Positions 28,687 through 37,987 of a DNA stretch of 64,000 nt are shown here, in pieces (the stretch's first letter is position 1; each line of letters starts with the position of its first letter). The translations under genes were made by a program, and so were the position numbers. Origin of the DNA: Rhizobium binae. GTDB lineage: Bacteria; Pseudomonadota; Alphaproteobacteria; Rhizobiales; Rhizobiaceae. Under the pieces are notes generated by a model that saw nothing but the letters and a program-made list of their open reading frames with translations, made no database searches and had not been told where the DNA came from. The stretch covers positions 3,813,501-3,877,500 of the forward strand of contig NZ_CP071604.1 of NCBI RefSeq assembly GCF_017357225.1. Reading direction: 5' to 3'.

Positions 28687-28971
28687 ATGTTCATCCTCTC
28701 CCTTACCTATCTCAAATCCAATGGCGAAGCCGACAGGTACATGGAAGCGCATATGGCCTGGGTGAAGGACGGTTATGCCAGGGGCTGGTTCCTCGCCTCC
28801 GGCCGCAAAGTGCCGCGCACCGGCGGCGCAATCCTCGCAATCGGCGATCGCACCGCGATCGAGGCCTATGTCGCCGCCGATCCCTTTATCATCCATGGCG
28901 TCGCCGCATACGACATTACCGAGCTCGCCGTAACAACGACGGTCGAAGACCTGGAAATCCTGAAACGCTGA
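28687..28971 (+). CDS. YciI-family protein
   Basis: 94 residues starting 2 bp after pabC's stop. YciI-like ferredoxin-fold: FILSLTYLKSNGEADRYMEA, HMAWVKDGYARGWFLASGRKVP and DPFIIHGVAAYDI. The conserved active-site His is in EAHMAW. YciI proteins are small dehydrogenase- or lyase-like proteins of largely unknown role. Operonic with pabBC. Confidence 0.88.
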   Translation: MFILSLTYLKSNGEADRYMEAHMAWVKDGYARGWFLASGRKVPRTGGAILAIGDRTAIEAYVAADPFIIHGVAAYDITELAVTTTVEDLEILKR

Positions 28972-29161
28972 TTTCAGAGGCGGGCCGGATGGTCCGCCGC
29001 CGCTTGCTGACCTCACCCGCCCGATATTTGACCTTTCCCGGTCAACGCTCTTTATTGTGACGCCGTTTTGTGGTTAGAGCCGGTCACCTCGCAATTTCTG
29101 CGGCAATTTCAAAAGAATTCTTCAGGCTGATCGCCTTCGTCCCCTTCCACAGGAGAAAAGA

Positions 29162-30613
29162 ATGACGGAAAAGAACCACCCGGTATATGCCGAAATTACC
29201 GGTCCGATCGTGATGATCGGCTTTGGCTCCATCGGCCGCGGCACCCTGCCGCTGGTCGAGCGCCACTTCAAATTCGACAAGAGCCGGATGGTCGTCATCG
29301 ACCCGCGCGACGAGCCCTCGGACATGGAGATACTGAAGAAGTACGGCGTGCTTCACATCAAGGAATATGTCACCAAGGACAATTACAAGGACCTGCTGAA
29401 GCCGCTCCTGACGAAAGGTGAAGGTCAGGGCTTCTGCGTCAACCTCTCGGTCGACACCTCCTCGCTCGACATCATCAAGCTCTGCCGCAAGCTCGACGTT
29501 CTCTATATCGATACCGTCGTCGAGCCTTGGCTCGGCTTCTATTTCGACAAGGGCATGAGCAATGCCGACCGCACCAACTATGCGCTGCGCGAAACCGTGC
29601 GCAAGGAAAAGGCGAAGAACCCGGGCGGCGCCACGGCCGTTTCCACCTGCGGCGCCAATCCCGGCATGGTCTCCTGGTTCGTCAAGCAGGCGCTCGTCAA
29701 CCTCGCCAATGACACCGGCCTGAAGTTCGACGAACCGGATCAGCACGATCGTGAAGGCTGGGCCAAGCTGATGAAGAAGCTCGGCGTCAAGGGTGTCCAT
29801 ATCGCCGAGCGCGATACCCAGCGTACCAAGCATCCGAAGCCGCTCAACGTCTTCTGGAACACCTGGTCCGTCGAAGGCTTCATCTCCGAAGGCATGCAGC
29901 CGGCCGAACTCGGCTGGGGAACGCATGAACAGTGGATGCCGAAGAACGCCAAGAAGCACAAGAAGGGCAACAAGGCGGCGATTTACCTGGAGCAGCCCGG
30001 CGCCAACACCCGCGTGCGCACCTGGTGCCCGACGCCCGGCCCGCAATACGGCTTCCTTGTCACCCATAATGAGTCGATCTCGATCGCCGACTACTTTACC
30101 GTTCGCGACAAGGACGGCGAAGTGACCTTCCGCCCGACCTGCCACTATGCCTATCATCCGGCCAACGACGCCGTGCTCTCCCTGCATGAGATGTTCGGCA
30201 ATGGCGGCACGCCTCAGCCGGTCCACCACGTTCTCGACGAGGACGAACTGGAGGATGGCATCGACGAACTCGGCGTCCTGCTCTACGGCCATGAGAAGAA
30301 TGCCTACTGGTACGGCTCACGCCTGTCGCTGGAGGAAACCCGCCGCATCGCCCCTTACCAGAATGCCACCGGACTGCAGGTAACCTCCGCTGTTCTCGCC
30401 GGCATGGTCTGGGCGCTGGAAAACCCGACGGCCGGCATCGTCGAAGCCGACGAGATCGACTACAAGCGCTGCCTCGAAGTGCAGAGGCCCTATCTCGGTC
30501 CGGTCGAAGGCCATTACACCGACTGGACCCCGCTCGACGGTCGTCCCGGTCTCTTCCCCGAGGACATCGACACGAAGGATCCCTGGCAGTTCAGGAACAT
30601 TCTTGTTCGCTGA
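29162..30613 (+). CDS. hss: Homospermidine synthase
   Basis: 483 residues, start ATG with AGGAGAAAAG upstream. NAD-binding GFGSIGRGTLPLVERHF begins the Rossmann domain; later VSTCGANPGMVSWFVKQA, NTWSVEGFISEGMQPAELGW and VEGHYTDWTPLDGRPGLFPED are typical. It makes homospermidine from putrescine (or putrescine plus spermidine), the dominant polyamine of rhizobia. Its terminator at 30634 was duplicated by the adjacent insertion sequence. Confidence 0.97.
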   Translation: MTEKNHPVYAEITGPIVMIGFGSIGRGTLPLVERHFKFDKSRMVVIDPRDEPSDMEILKKYGVLHIKEYVTKDNYKDLLKPLLTKGEGQGFCVNLSVDTSSLDIIKLCRKLDVLYIDTVVEPWLGFYFDKGMSNADRTNYALRETVRKEKAKNPGGATAVSTCGANPGMVSWFVKQALVNLANDTGLKFDEPDQHDREGWAKLMKKLGVKGVHIAERDTQRTKHPKPLNVFWNTWSVEGFISEGMQPAELGWGTHEQWMPKNAKKHKKGNKAAIYLEQPGANTRVRTWCPTPGPQYGFLVTHNESISIADYFTVRDKDGEVTFRPTCHYAYHPANDAVLSLHEMFGNGGTPQPVHHVLDEDELEDGIDELGVLLYGHEKNAYWYGSRLSLEETRRIAPYQNATGLQVTSAVLAGMVWALENPTAGIVEADEIDYKRCLEVQRPYLGPVEGHYTDWTPLDGRPGLFPEDIDTKDPWQFRNILVR

Positions 30614-30633
30614 ACCCTCAGTGCGACTTTGAA

Positions 30634-30657
30634 GATGCCCGCCGCAAGGCGGGCATT
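30634..30657 (+). terminator. Left copy of the hss terminator (target-site duplication)
   Basis: Hairpin GCCCGCC/GGCGGGC with GCAA loop. This copy runs into the insertion sequence and has lost the T-run, reading CATT then the element. The same 24 bases recur at 32186-32209. Confidence 0.85.
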
Positions 30658-32185
30658 CAGACTGCTGACAAACCCCTGGCGATGCCGGGGGTTTTGTGAT
30701 TCATTGGGACATGTTGAAGAAACCCTCTGCCGAACAGACGGCGATCGAGATGGTGACGCTCGATAGCCTAGTGCCGAAGGATCACCTGCTTCGCAAGATT
30801 GATCAGGTGATCGACTTTTCCTTCATTCATGATCGTGTGGCTTTGCTTTACTGCCCGGACAACGGCCGGCCAGCGCTTGATCCGACCTTGATGTTCAAGG
30901 CCTTGTTCATCGGTTATTTGTTCGGCATCCGCTCCGAGCGTCAGCTGGTGCGCGAGATCGAGGTCAACGTCGCCTATCGCTGGTTCCTGCGGTTGAAGCT
31001 GGCAGATGGCGTGTTCGACGCCTCGACGCTGAGCCAGAACCGGCGTCGGCGCTTCAGCGACACATCGGTGGCCCAGGATATCTTCGACCATATCGTCGAA
31101 CAGGCGATCGCCCACAAGCTGGTAGACGGCACGGTGCTTTATACCGACTCGACGCATCTGAAGGCCAATGCCAACAAGGGCAAGTACGATCTTGCCATGA
31201 TCGAGAAGTCGCGTGCCGACTATTGGGCCGATCTCGACCGGGCGATCGAGGCTGAGCGGGCGCTGCATGGGCAGAAGCCGTTGACGGAGAAGGAGCGCGA
31301 GCCGCAGGTGAAGCAGACCAAGGTCAGCCGTACCGACCCCCAGGCCGGCTACATGGTGCGCGACGGCAAGCCGAAGGGCTTCTTCTATCTCGATCACCGC
31401 ACGGTGGACGGCAAGCTCGCCATCATCACCGACACGCATGTGACGCCGGCCAATGTGCATGACAGTATCGTCTATCTCGATCGGCTGGACCGGCAGCGGC
31501 ATCGCTTCGACTTCGATGTGAAGGCGGTCGGGCTCGATGCCGGCTATGCCACATCCGGCATCGCCAAGGGTCTTGAAGATCGCACTATTCTCGGCGTCAC
31601 CGGCTACCGCAATCCGACGCCGCCCAAGGCCGGCATGATGCGCAAGTCGAAATTCGACTATGAGCCCGAGACAGACGGCTACCGCTGCCCCGAAGGTCAG
31701 CTCTTGACCTATGCCACCACCGACCGCAACGGCTACAAACACTACACATCCGATCCGGCCATCTGCTGTTCCTGCCCGTTGCTGGCGTCGTGCACCAGCA
31801 ACAGCAAGGCCGTCCGCACCATCACCCGTCATGTCTGGCAAGACGCCCGGGAGCGCACCGACGCTCATCGCCTGACGCCCTGGGGCAAGGCGATCTACAA
31901 GCGCCGCAAGGAGACAGTCGAGCGCTCCTTCGCCGATGCCAAGCAGCTTCACGGGCACCGCTATGCGCGCTTTCGAAGTCTGACCCGCGTCGCTTGTCAG
32001 TGCCTGCTGGCCGCCGCAGCCCAAAACATCAAGAAGATCGCAATGGCGCTCACCAAAGCACCCAAACCAGCCATGGCATGAGGGCCACAGGCCGCCACCT
32101 CCGCTCCGCAGCCGCACCCAATTCGAAGCAGCCAACTCCAAAATAAAACCCGCCGAAAAATATCGACGGGTTTGTCAGCTGTCTG
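30658..32185 (+). mobile_element. IS1182-like insertion sequence, 1528 bp, intact
   Basis: The ends are 18-bp inverted repeats with one mismatch: CAGACTGCTGACAAACCC at 30658-30675 and, on the minus strand, CAGACAGCTGACAAACCC from 32185 to 32168. The element carries one transposase gene. It is flanked by a 24-bp direct repeat (30634-30657 and 32186-32209), which is the whole hss terminator hairpin. Intact ends, an intact open frame and identical flanking repeats point to a recent insertion. Confidence 0.88.
30696..32081 (+). CDS. IS1182-family transposase
   Basis: 461 residues (GTG 30696; ATG 30711 is equally possible). DDE transposase: first Asp in VLYTDSTHLKANA, second in VGLDAGYATSG, Glu in KETVERSFADAKQ with the Y-x-x-x-x-R/K style end. 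The N-terminal domain (PALDPTLMFKALFIGYLFGI, DASTLSQNRRRRF) and the Cys-rich CCSCPLLASC segment are typical of the IS1182/IS5-like group. No internal stop or shift; it may be active. Confidence 0.93.
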   Translation: MIHWDMLKKPSAEQTAIEMVTLDSLVPKDHLLRKIDQVIDFSFIHDRVALLYCPDNGRPALDPTLMFKALFIGYLFGIRSERQLVREIEVNVAYRWFLRLKLADGVFDASTLSQNRRRRFSDTSVAQDIFDHIVEQAIAHKLVDGTVLYTDSTHLKANANKGKYDLAMIEKSRADYWADLDRAIEAERALHGQKPLTEKEREPQVKQTKVSRTDPQAGYMVRDGKPKGFFYLDHRTVDGKLAIITDTHVTPANVHDSIVYLDRLDRQRHRFDFDVKAVGLDAGYATSGIAKGLEDRTILGVTGYRNPTPPKAGMMRKSKFDYEPETDGYRCPEGQLLTYATTDRNGYKHYTSDPAICCSCPLLASCTSNSKAVRTITRHVWQDARERTDAHRLTPWGKAIYKRRKETVERSFADAKQLHGHRYARFRSLTRVACQCLLAAAAQNIKKIAMALTKAPKPAMA

Positions 32186-32215
32186 GATGCCCGCCGCAAG
32201 GCGGGCATTTTTGTA
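32186..32215 (+). terminator. Right copy of the hss terminator with its T-run
   Basis: Same 24-bp hairpin as at 30634, followed here by TTTTG. This is the original 3' end of the hss terminator; the left copy was made during insertion. Confidence 0.85.
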
Positions 32216-32335
32216 ACGCCTGCTGTATAAATGCCGCCATCGGCGCTCCAAGGCTTGCCATCATGGCGGTCGCACGCCATGTTTTGCGCGAACTGCGGCG
32301 GGGTCTGCCCGCGCCGAATCGCCGGGAGAAGCCTT

Positions 32336-32707
32336 ATGAAGATGAAAACTGGTCTCGTTCTTGTCGGTGCTGCAGCCGCGCTTGCCGCCTGCGTTTCATC
32401 AGGACCGCGCCCCCTGCCGGTTGCAACCGCACCTGCGCCCGCCGGCGTCGAAGGCGAGTGGACGGATGCCAATGGTTTGACGTCGACATTCTCGAGCGGC
32501 CAGTTTGTTACTCGCACAAGCGACGGAACAAATACTCAGATGGCATCGGGGACATACACGACCAGCCCTGATGGGATTATTCAGATAAATCTCTATTCAA
32601 ATGTCAAACGAACAACATCTCTCGTCAATTGCGCGTTGATTGGTTCCAGCCAGCTGAACTGTACCACCGCAACCGGATCGCAATTTACGCTCTCCCGCCG
32701 CGTCTAG
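32336..32707 (+). CDS. Omp10-like outer-membrane lipoprotein
   Basis: 123 residues from ATG 32336 with CGGGAGAAG upstream. The lipobox LAAC (residues 16-19) shows it is a lipoprotein. The mature part VEGEWTDANGLTSTFSSGQF, ASGTYTTSPDGIIQI, NLYSNVKRTTSLVNCALIG is a small beta-sandwich like Brucella Omp10. It is probably anchored in the outer membrane; function unknown. Codon use matches its neighbours. Confidence 0.85.
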   Translation: MKMKTGLVLVGAAAALAACVSSGPRPLPVATAPAPAGVEGEWTDANGLTSTFSSGQFVTRTSDGTNTQMASGTYTTSPDGIIQINLYSNVKRTTSLVNCALIGSSQLNCTTATGSQFTLSRRV

Positions 32708-32741
32708 TCGGCGACATGAAGGGCTTGCAGGGATCGTCGCG

Positions 32742-33036
32742 ATGCGAGCCTTCGCCGGCTATATGGTCTTACTGGTGGCGATGCCGCTCGCGACATTTGC
32801 CGTTGTCTTGCCGGCCAACGTCTATCGTGCCCAGGGTCATCGCGGCTCCCGATTGCGACGGGCCGCTGCAGGTGTTGATCTTCGCCCTGCCGACCTTGCT
32901 GATCTAGAGCTGGACGGCGCTTCCACCGCTTGTTTCGCTCCTCTGCCTGATCGTTGCGCTCACTGCAGCTCCGAATATCGCCGAGGCCGTGAACGAACTC
33001 TACAGAAACGCCGCCGGAGGCGATTGCCCCGCATAG
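32742..33036 (+). pseudogene. Broken small membrane-protein gene
   Basis: The frame starting at ATG 32742 gives MRAFAGYMVLLVAMPLATFA, a membrane segment, then falls into an Arg-rich nonsense frame. The next frame takes over at about 32840 (VIAAPDCDGPLQVLIFALPT), runs into a TAG at 32905, and reopens as a third hydrophobic stretch (SLLCLIVALTAAPNIAEAVN) to a stop at 33034. Together they read as one small multi-span protein broken by one frameshift and one nonsense codon. No intact homologue is visible in the window. Confidence 0.6.
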
Positions 33037-33202
33037 CAGGCGTCTTTTTTGTCCTCTCCCCTTGGAAAGCCTGCCGCCTAGCCCAGCTTTCCCTTGCGGT
33101 TCTATGCCGTGTCATGGAACATCTGCACGCCGGGACACTGCCCCGGCGGACTGTGGAAGGGATCGGCGAGGGGGATCTTTCGCCTCAATCAGGAGAACAG
33201 GG

Positions 33203-35152
33203 ATGACGAAGTCTTTCAGCTTCGGTCTTTTGACCGCGTCCATGCTGGCGCTGAGCGCGGGCGCCGCCTTTGCGGATTACGAACTCAATATTCTTCATAT
33301 CAACGATTTCCATTCCCGCATCGAATCGATCAACAAGTTCGATTCCACCTGCTCGGCCGAGGAGGAAGGCAAGAAGGAATGCTTCGGGGGTGCTGCCCGC
33401 CTGAAGACCGCGATCGACCAGCGCCGCCAGGCGCTATCGGGCAAGAATGTCCTTCTGCTGAATGCCGGCGACAATTTCCAGGGCTCGCTCTTTTACACCA
33501 CCTATAAGGGCGCGGCCGAAGCCGAATTCCTGAACATGATGAAGTTCGACGCCATGACCGTTGGCAATCATGAATTCGACGACAGCGAGGACGGACTTGC
33601 CACCTTCCTCGACAAGGTGCAATTCCCCGTGGTGACGGCGAACGTCAAGGCGACGGCTGCCTCCAAGCTCGGCGACCGCATCAAGCCGTCGCTGGTGCTT
33701 GATGTTGGCGGCCAGAAGATCGGCATCGTCGGCGCCGTCACCAATGACACGCCCGAATTGTCCTCGCCCGGCCCGAACGTCACGATCGGCGATGACGTCC
33801 AGTCGATCACGGCCGCGGTTCAGGATCTGAAGGGCCAGGGCGTCAACAAGATCATTGCCCTCACCCATGTCGGTTATCCCCGCGACCTCACTTTCATCGC
33901 CAAGATTCCGGATGTCGATGTCGTCGTCGGCGGCCATTCCCACAGCCTGCTGTCCAACACCGATCCGAAGGCTGAAGGCCCATATCCGACGATGGTCGAC
34001 AACCCCGGCGGCTACAAGGTGCCGGTCGTCCAGGCCGCCTCCTACAGCAAATATCTCGGCGATATCGTCGTCAATTTCGACGATAACGGCGTCGTCAAGG
34101 ATGCCAAGGGCGACCCGATCCTGATCGACACGTCCTTCACGCCCGATCCGGCTGTAGTCACCCGCGTCACCGAACTCGCCAAACCGATCGAGGATTTGCG
34201 CAAAAAGGTGATCGGCTCCGCCGAAGGCCCGATCGAGGGCGACCGCAAGGTCTGCCGCGTCAAGGAATGCTCGATGGGCAATCTGGTGGCCGACGCCATG
34301 CTCGACCGTACGAAGAACCAGGGCGTCTCCATCGCCGTTCAGAACGGCGGCGGCCTGCGTGCGTCGATCGACGGCGGCGACGTTACCCAGGGCGAGGTCA
34401 TCACCGTGCTGCCTTTCCAAAACACCCTCGCCACGTTCGAGGCCACCGGTGCTGACATCGTCAAGGCGCTCGAAAATGGCGTCAGCCAGATTGATCAGGG
34501 CGCCGGCCGCTTTCCGCAGGTCGCCGGCCTGAAATTCTCGTTTGACCAGTCCAAGCCTGTCGGCAGCCGCATTAGCGATGTCCAGGTGAAGGAGGGTGAC
34601 AATTTCACTTCGATCGATCAAACCAAGACCTACAAGCTCGCTACCAACAACTTCATGCGGGCCGGCGGCGACGGCTATTCGATCTTCAAGGAAGGCAAGA
34701 ACGCCTATGATTTCGGCCCGGATCTCGCCGACGTGACCGCCGAATATCTGGCTGCCCATTCGCCCTATAAGCCCTATACTGACGGTCGCGTTAGCGAAAT
34801 CGGCGCGACTGTGGCGCAAGCACCGGCTGCAGCACCGGCACCAACCGCCCAACCTGCCCCCGCCCCTGCGGCTCCGGCAACGCCGGCACCAACAGCCGAG
34901 CCCGCCCCAGCCACCGAGCCTGCACCGGCCGCACCCGCGCCCGCTGCGGAACCGATGCCGGCGCCGGCAGCGTCCGCGCCTGTGGCAACGACGCCCTCGA
35001 CCCATGTGATCGCCAAGGGCGACACCTTCTGGGATCTCGCCGTGACCTTCTATGGCGACGGTACGCTGTGGCGGAAGCTATCCGAAGCCAACGGCAAGCC
35101 GAACCCGCATCACCTGATGGTCGGCAAGGAAATCCAGGTTCCCGCCAAGTAA
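33203..35152 (+). CDS. 5'-nucleotidase/UDP-sugar hydrolase with C-terminal LysM
   Basis: 649 residues from ATG 33203 (AGGAGAACAGGG upstream). Signal peptide ending AAFA. N-terminal metallophosphatase: ILHINDFHSRIE (Asp/His ligands), NAGDNFQGS, TVGNHEFDDSEDG, ALTHVGYPRD and VVGGHSHS. The C-terminal substrate domain has GNLVADAMLD and GGGLRASIDGGDVTQGE. A Pro/Ala linker (about residues 533-600) leads to a LysM domain (VIAKGDTFWDLAVTFYGDGT, LMVGKEIQVPAK). It scavenges nucleotides in the periplasm; LysM would tether it to peptidoglycan. Confidence 0.92.
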   Translation: MTKSFSFGLLTASMLALSAGAAFADYELNILHINDFHSRIESINKFDSTCSAEEEGKKECFGGAARLKTAIDQRRQALSGKNVLLLNAGDNFQGSLFYTTYKGAAEAEFLNMMKFDAMTVGNHEFDDSEDGLATFLDKVQFPVVTANVKATAASKLGDRIKPSLVLDVGGQKIGIVGAVTNDTPELSSPGPNVTIGDDVQSITAAVQDLKGQGVNKIIALTHVGYPRDLTFIAKIPDVDVVVGGHSHSLLSNTDPKAEGPYPTMVDNPGGYKVPVVQAASYSKYLGDIVVNFDDNGVVKDAKGDPILIDTSFTPDPAVVTRVTELAKPIEDLRKKVIGSAEGPIEGDRKVCRVKECSMGNLVADAMLDRTKNQGVSIAVQNGGGLRASIDGGDVTQGEVITVLPFQNTLATFEATGADIVKALENGVSQIDQGAGRFPQVAGLKFSFDQSKPVGSRISDVQVKEGDNFTSIDQTKTYKLATNNFMRAGGDGYSIFKEGKNAYDFGPDLADVTAEYLAAHSPYKPYTDGRVSEIGATVAQAPAAAPAPTAQPAPAPAAPATPAPTAEPAPATEPAPAAPAPAAEPMPAPAASAPVATTPSTHVIAKGDTFWDLAVTFYGDGTLWRKLSEANGKPNPHHLMVGKEIQVPAK

Positions 35153-35176
35153 GACGATTTGTCTCCATGTCATCGG

Positions 35177-35209
35177 CCGGCCCAGGGTTTCACGGGCCGG
35201 TTTTTCTTT
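35177..35209 (+). terminator. Terminator after the 5'-nucleotidase gene
   Basis: CCGGCCC (35177-35183) pairs perfectly with GGGCCGG (35194-35200), then TTTTTCTTT. Confidence 0.85.
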
Positions 35210-35275
35210 CTATAGGGTGAACCATGATCTCGGCGTTGCGTATGAGCCGACGAGACAACGAGTGTTGGAACCAGA

Positions 35276-36310
35276 ATGACAGCAGATATTTCACTCCGTC
35301 CGGTGCATCATCCGGCCGTCAAGTCAGGCAACATCGGCGTCCTGCTGGTAAATCTCGGCACGCCCGACGGAACCGACTACACCTCGATGCGCCGCTATCT
35401 CAGGGAGTTCCTGACCGATCGCCGCGTCATCGAATGGTCGCGCTGGAAGTGGTATCCGATCCTGTTCGGCATCGTACTCAACACGCGCCCACAGAAGGTC
35501 GGCAAGGCCTACGAACTGATCTGGAACAAGGAGAAGAACGAAAGTTTTCTGCGTACTTATACCCGCAATCAGTCGGAACTGATGGCCGAGCGGCTGAAGG
35601 ATCTTGATAACGTCAAGGTCGACTGGGCGATGCGTTACGGCACGCCGTCGATCGGCTCGCGTATCGAGGTGCTGAAGCAAGAAGGCTGCGATCGTATTGT
35701 GCTCTTCCCGCTTTATCCGCAATATGCCGCGGCGACGACCGCGACCGTCAACGACAAGGCGTTCCATAAGCTGCTTTCGATGCGCTGGCAGCCGGCGCTG
35801 CGCACCGTGCCCGACTATCATGACGACGAAACCTACATCGACGCACTCGCCCGATCCGTCGAAACCCATCTTTCGTCGCTCGACTGGAAGCCGGACATGC
35901 TGATCGCCTCCTTCCACGGCATTCCGATGTCCTATTTCAAGCAGGGCGACCCCTATTACTGTCAGTGCCAGAAGACCGGCCGGCTGCTGCGCGAGCGCCT
36001 GGGCCTCAAGCAGGAAAACTTCATGGTCACCTTTCAGTCCCGCTTCGGGCCGGAGGAATGGCTGCAACCTTATACGGACAAGACGGTGGAGAAACTCGCC
36101 TGCGACGGCGTCAAGCGCGTCGCCGTCATCAACCCCGGCTTCGTCTCCGACTGTCTGGAAACGCTGGAGGAGATCGCCGAACAGGCCGCGCACTCCTTCC
36201 ATGAAAACGGCGGCGAGAAGTTTGCGCATATCCCCTGCCTCAACGACAGTGAAGACGGCATGAAAGTGCTGGAAAAGGTCGTCCGCCGCGAATTGCAGGG
36301 CTGGGCGTGA
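35276..36310 (+). CDS. hemH: Ferrochelatase
   Basis: 344 residues. Inserts ferrous iron into protoporphyrin IX, the last step of heme synthesis. Motifs: LLVNLGTPDGTDYTSMRRYL, active-site His in LIASFHGIPMSYFKQGD, and TFQSRFGPEEWLQPYT followed by VINPGFVSDCLETLEEI. The Cys pairs YYCQCQKTG resemble ligands for the 2Fe-2S cluster found in many bacterial ferrochelatases, but I cannot confirm one. It has its own start just downstream of a terminator, so it is separately transcribed. Confidence 0.97.
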   Translation: MTADISLRPVHHPAVKSGNIGVLLVNLGTPDGTDYTSMRRYLREFLTDRRVIEWSRWKWYPILFGIVLNTRPQKVGKAYELIWNKEKNESFLRTYTRNQSELMAERLKDLDNVKVDWAMRYGTPSIGSRIEVLKQEGCDRIVLFPLYPQYAAATTATVNDKAFHKLLSMRWQPALRTVPDYHDDETYIDALARSVETHLSSLDWKPDMLIASFHGIPMSYFKQGDPYYCQCQKTGRLLRERLGLKQENFMVTFQSRFGPEEWLQPYTDKTVEKLACDGVKRVAVINPGFVSDCLETLEEIAEQAAHSFHENGGEKFAHIPCLNDSEDGMKVLEKVVRRELQGWA

Positions 36311-36485
36311 GGAAAAGCAGCACCGTAGGCATAACCGGCGGCAGCCCACCGATCTCGACGAGAGGGAACCTGCTTTTCACCTAGGGGTGGAGGTGTGGCA
36401 TCCGCGTGGCATTTCTTCCTCGCAAAGAACATGCTAATTCCCCACATCAGTGTGTGGGCGCATGCGCCGATGGGAGGGTTTTTTC

Positions 36486-37514
36486 ATGCTGTTGGGCGGT
36501 TTCGATGTCGTCGTGATCGTGCTGGTCATCTTCGTCATCCTGGTCCTCTTTGCCGGGATCAAGACGGTGCCGCAGGGCTACCGCTACACCATCGAGCGCT
36601 TCGGCCGTTATACCCGCACGCTGGAGCCGGGCCTCAACCTCATCACCCCATTCATCGAGCGCGTCGGCGCCCGGTTGAACGTGATGGAGCAGGTGCTGAA
36701 CGTGCCGACTCAGGAAGTGATCACCAAGGATAACGCCTCGGTTTCGGCCGATGCCGTCGCCTTTTATCAGGTGCTGAACGCAGCCCAGTCCGCCTATCAG
36801 GTCTCCAACCTCGAAAACGCCATCCTCAACCTCACAATGACCAATATCCGCTCGGTCATGGGCTCGATGGACCTCGACGAACTGCTTTCCAACCGCGATG
36901 CGATCAACGACCGGCTGCTGCGCGTCGTCGACGAGGCCGTGCAACCCTGGGGCATCAAGGTCACCCGCGTTGAAATCAAGGACATTCAGCCGCCGCGTGA
37001 CCTCGTCGATGCCATGGCCCGCCAGATGAAGGCCGAGCGTGAAAAGCGCGCGCAGGTGTTGGAAGCCGAAGGCGCGCGCAATGCCCAGATCCTGAGAGCC
37101 GAGGGCGCCAAGCAATCCGCCATCCTGCAGGCCGAGGGCCAGCGCGAAGCCGCCTTCCGCAACGCCGAAGCCCGCGAGCGCCTTGCCGAGGCCGAAGCCA
37201 AGGCGACGAGGATGGTCTCCGAGGCGATTGCCGCCGGCGACGTGCAGGCGATCAACTATTTCGTCGCGCAGAAATACACCGAGGCGCTCGCCTCGGTCGG
37301 CTCGGCGCCCAACTCCAAGATCGTGCTGATGCCGATGGAAGCCTCGTCTATCCTCAGCTCCCTCGGCGGCATCGGCGCCATTGCCCGCGAGGTATTTGGC
37401 GACACCGGCAACCCGCCGCCTCCGCCGCCGCGTCCGCGCCCCGCGCCGGTCCGCTCGACGCCGCCGATCAATCCGCCGAACCCCAACCCCTTCAACCCCG
37501 ATCCGGAGCGCTGA
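36486..37514 (+). CDS. SPFH/stomatin-family membrane protein (QmcA-like)
   Basis: 342 residues from ATG 36486 with GGGAGGG upstream. One N-terminal membrane helix ([17 protein letters not shown]), then the SPFH domain ([55 protein letters not shown]), then a charged coiled coil ([20 protein letters not shown]) and a Pro-rich tail. Such proteins oligomerise into membrane scaffolds. It is paired with an NfeD gene 3 bp downstream, the usual partnership. Confidence 0.93.
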   Translation: MLLGGFDVVVIVLVIFVILVLFAGIKTVPQGYRYTIERFGRYTRTLEPGLNLITPFIERVGARLNVMEQVLNVPTQEVITKDNASVSADAVAFYQVLNAAQSAYQVSNLENAILNLTMTNIRSVMGSMDLDELLSNRDAINDRLLRVVDEAVQPWGIKVTRVEIKDIQPPRDLVDAMARQMKAEREKRAQVLEAEGARNAQILRAEGAKQSAILQAEGQREAAFRNAEARERLAEAEAKATRMVSEAIAAGDVQAINYFVAQKYTEALASVGSAPNSKIVLMPMEASSILSSLGGIGAIAREVFGDTGNPPPPPPRPRPAPVRSTPPINPPNPNPFNPDPER

Positions 37515-37517
37515 GCC

Positions 37518-37973
37518 ATGCTGGCGAAGATCATCGCCGAACTCGGTCCGTGGAGCTGGTGGGTTGTTGGCCTGGTTCTGCTCGCCGCGGAAATGATCGT
37601 GCCGGGCTTCTTCCTCGTGTGGATCGGCCTCGCCGCCTTGATAGTCGGCGCACTGTCACTGCTCTTCTGGGACAGCGCCTTCTGGCTCTGGGAGTTGCAG
37701 GCGATCCTATTTGCCCTGCTTGCTGTCGCCACGACCTTAGCCGGCCGTCGGCTGATGCTGCGCAATGCCGCCACTGACGAGCCCTTCCTCAATCAACGCG
37801 GCGCAAGCCTCGTCGGCCGTACCGCGACGCTGCACGAGCCGATCCGCGAAGGCCGCGGCCGCATCCGTCTCGATGATACGCTGTGGCAGGTTATGGGGCC
37901 TGATCTGCCCGTGGGCACGCAGGTCAAGGTGGTTGCGAGCAACGGCCGCGACCTCAAGGTCGAACCCGTCTAG
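37518..37973 (+). CDS. NfeD-family membrane protein
   Basis: 151 residues, starting 3 bp after the SPFH stop. Three or so hydrophobic segments (WWVVGLVLLAAEMIVPGFFL, LVWIGLAALIVGALSLLFW, AILFALLAVATTLAG) precede a soluble OB-fold C-terminus (GASLVGRTATLHEPIREGRG, GTQVKVVASNGRDLKVEPV). This is the short NfeD1b type that works with the SPFH partner in membrane organisation. Confidence 0.9.
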   Translation: MLAKIIAELGPWSWWVVGLVLLAAEMIVPGFFLVWIGLAALIVGALSLLFWDSAFWLWELQAILFALLAVATTLAGRRLMLRNAATDEPFLNQRGASLVGRTATLHEPIREGRGRIRLDDTLWQVMGPDLPVGTQVKVVASNGRDLKVEPV

Positions 37974-37987
37974 TCAAACAGTGCTGA

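Noticed and set aside
29084..30292. 402-residue minus-strand frame
   Set aside because: Antisense to homospermidine synthase; no motif.
34810..34990. Repeated GCCCCAGCC-like units that resemble short tandem repeats
   Set aside because: They are the codons of the Pro/Ala linker, irregular in spacing; not a CRISPR array or a true tandem repeat.
33434..35005. 523-residue minus-strand frame, Arg/Gly-rich start
   Set aside because: Antisense to the 5'-nucleotidase; the Arg/Gly richness is the complement of its Pro/Ala linker.
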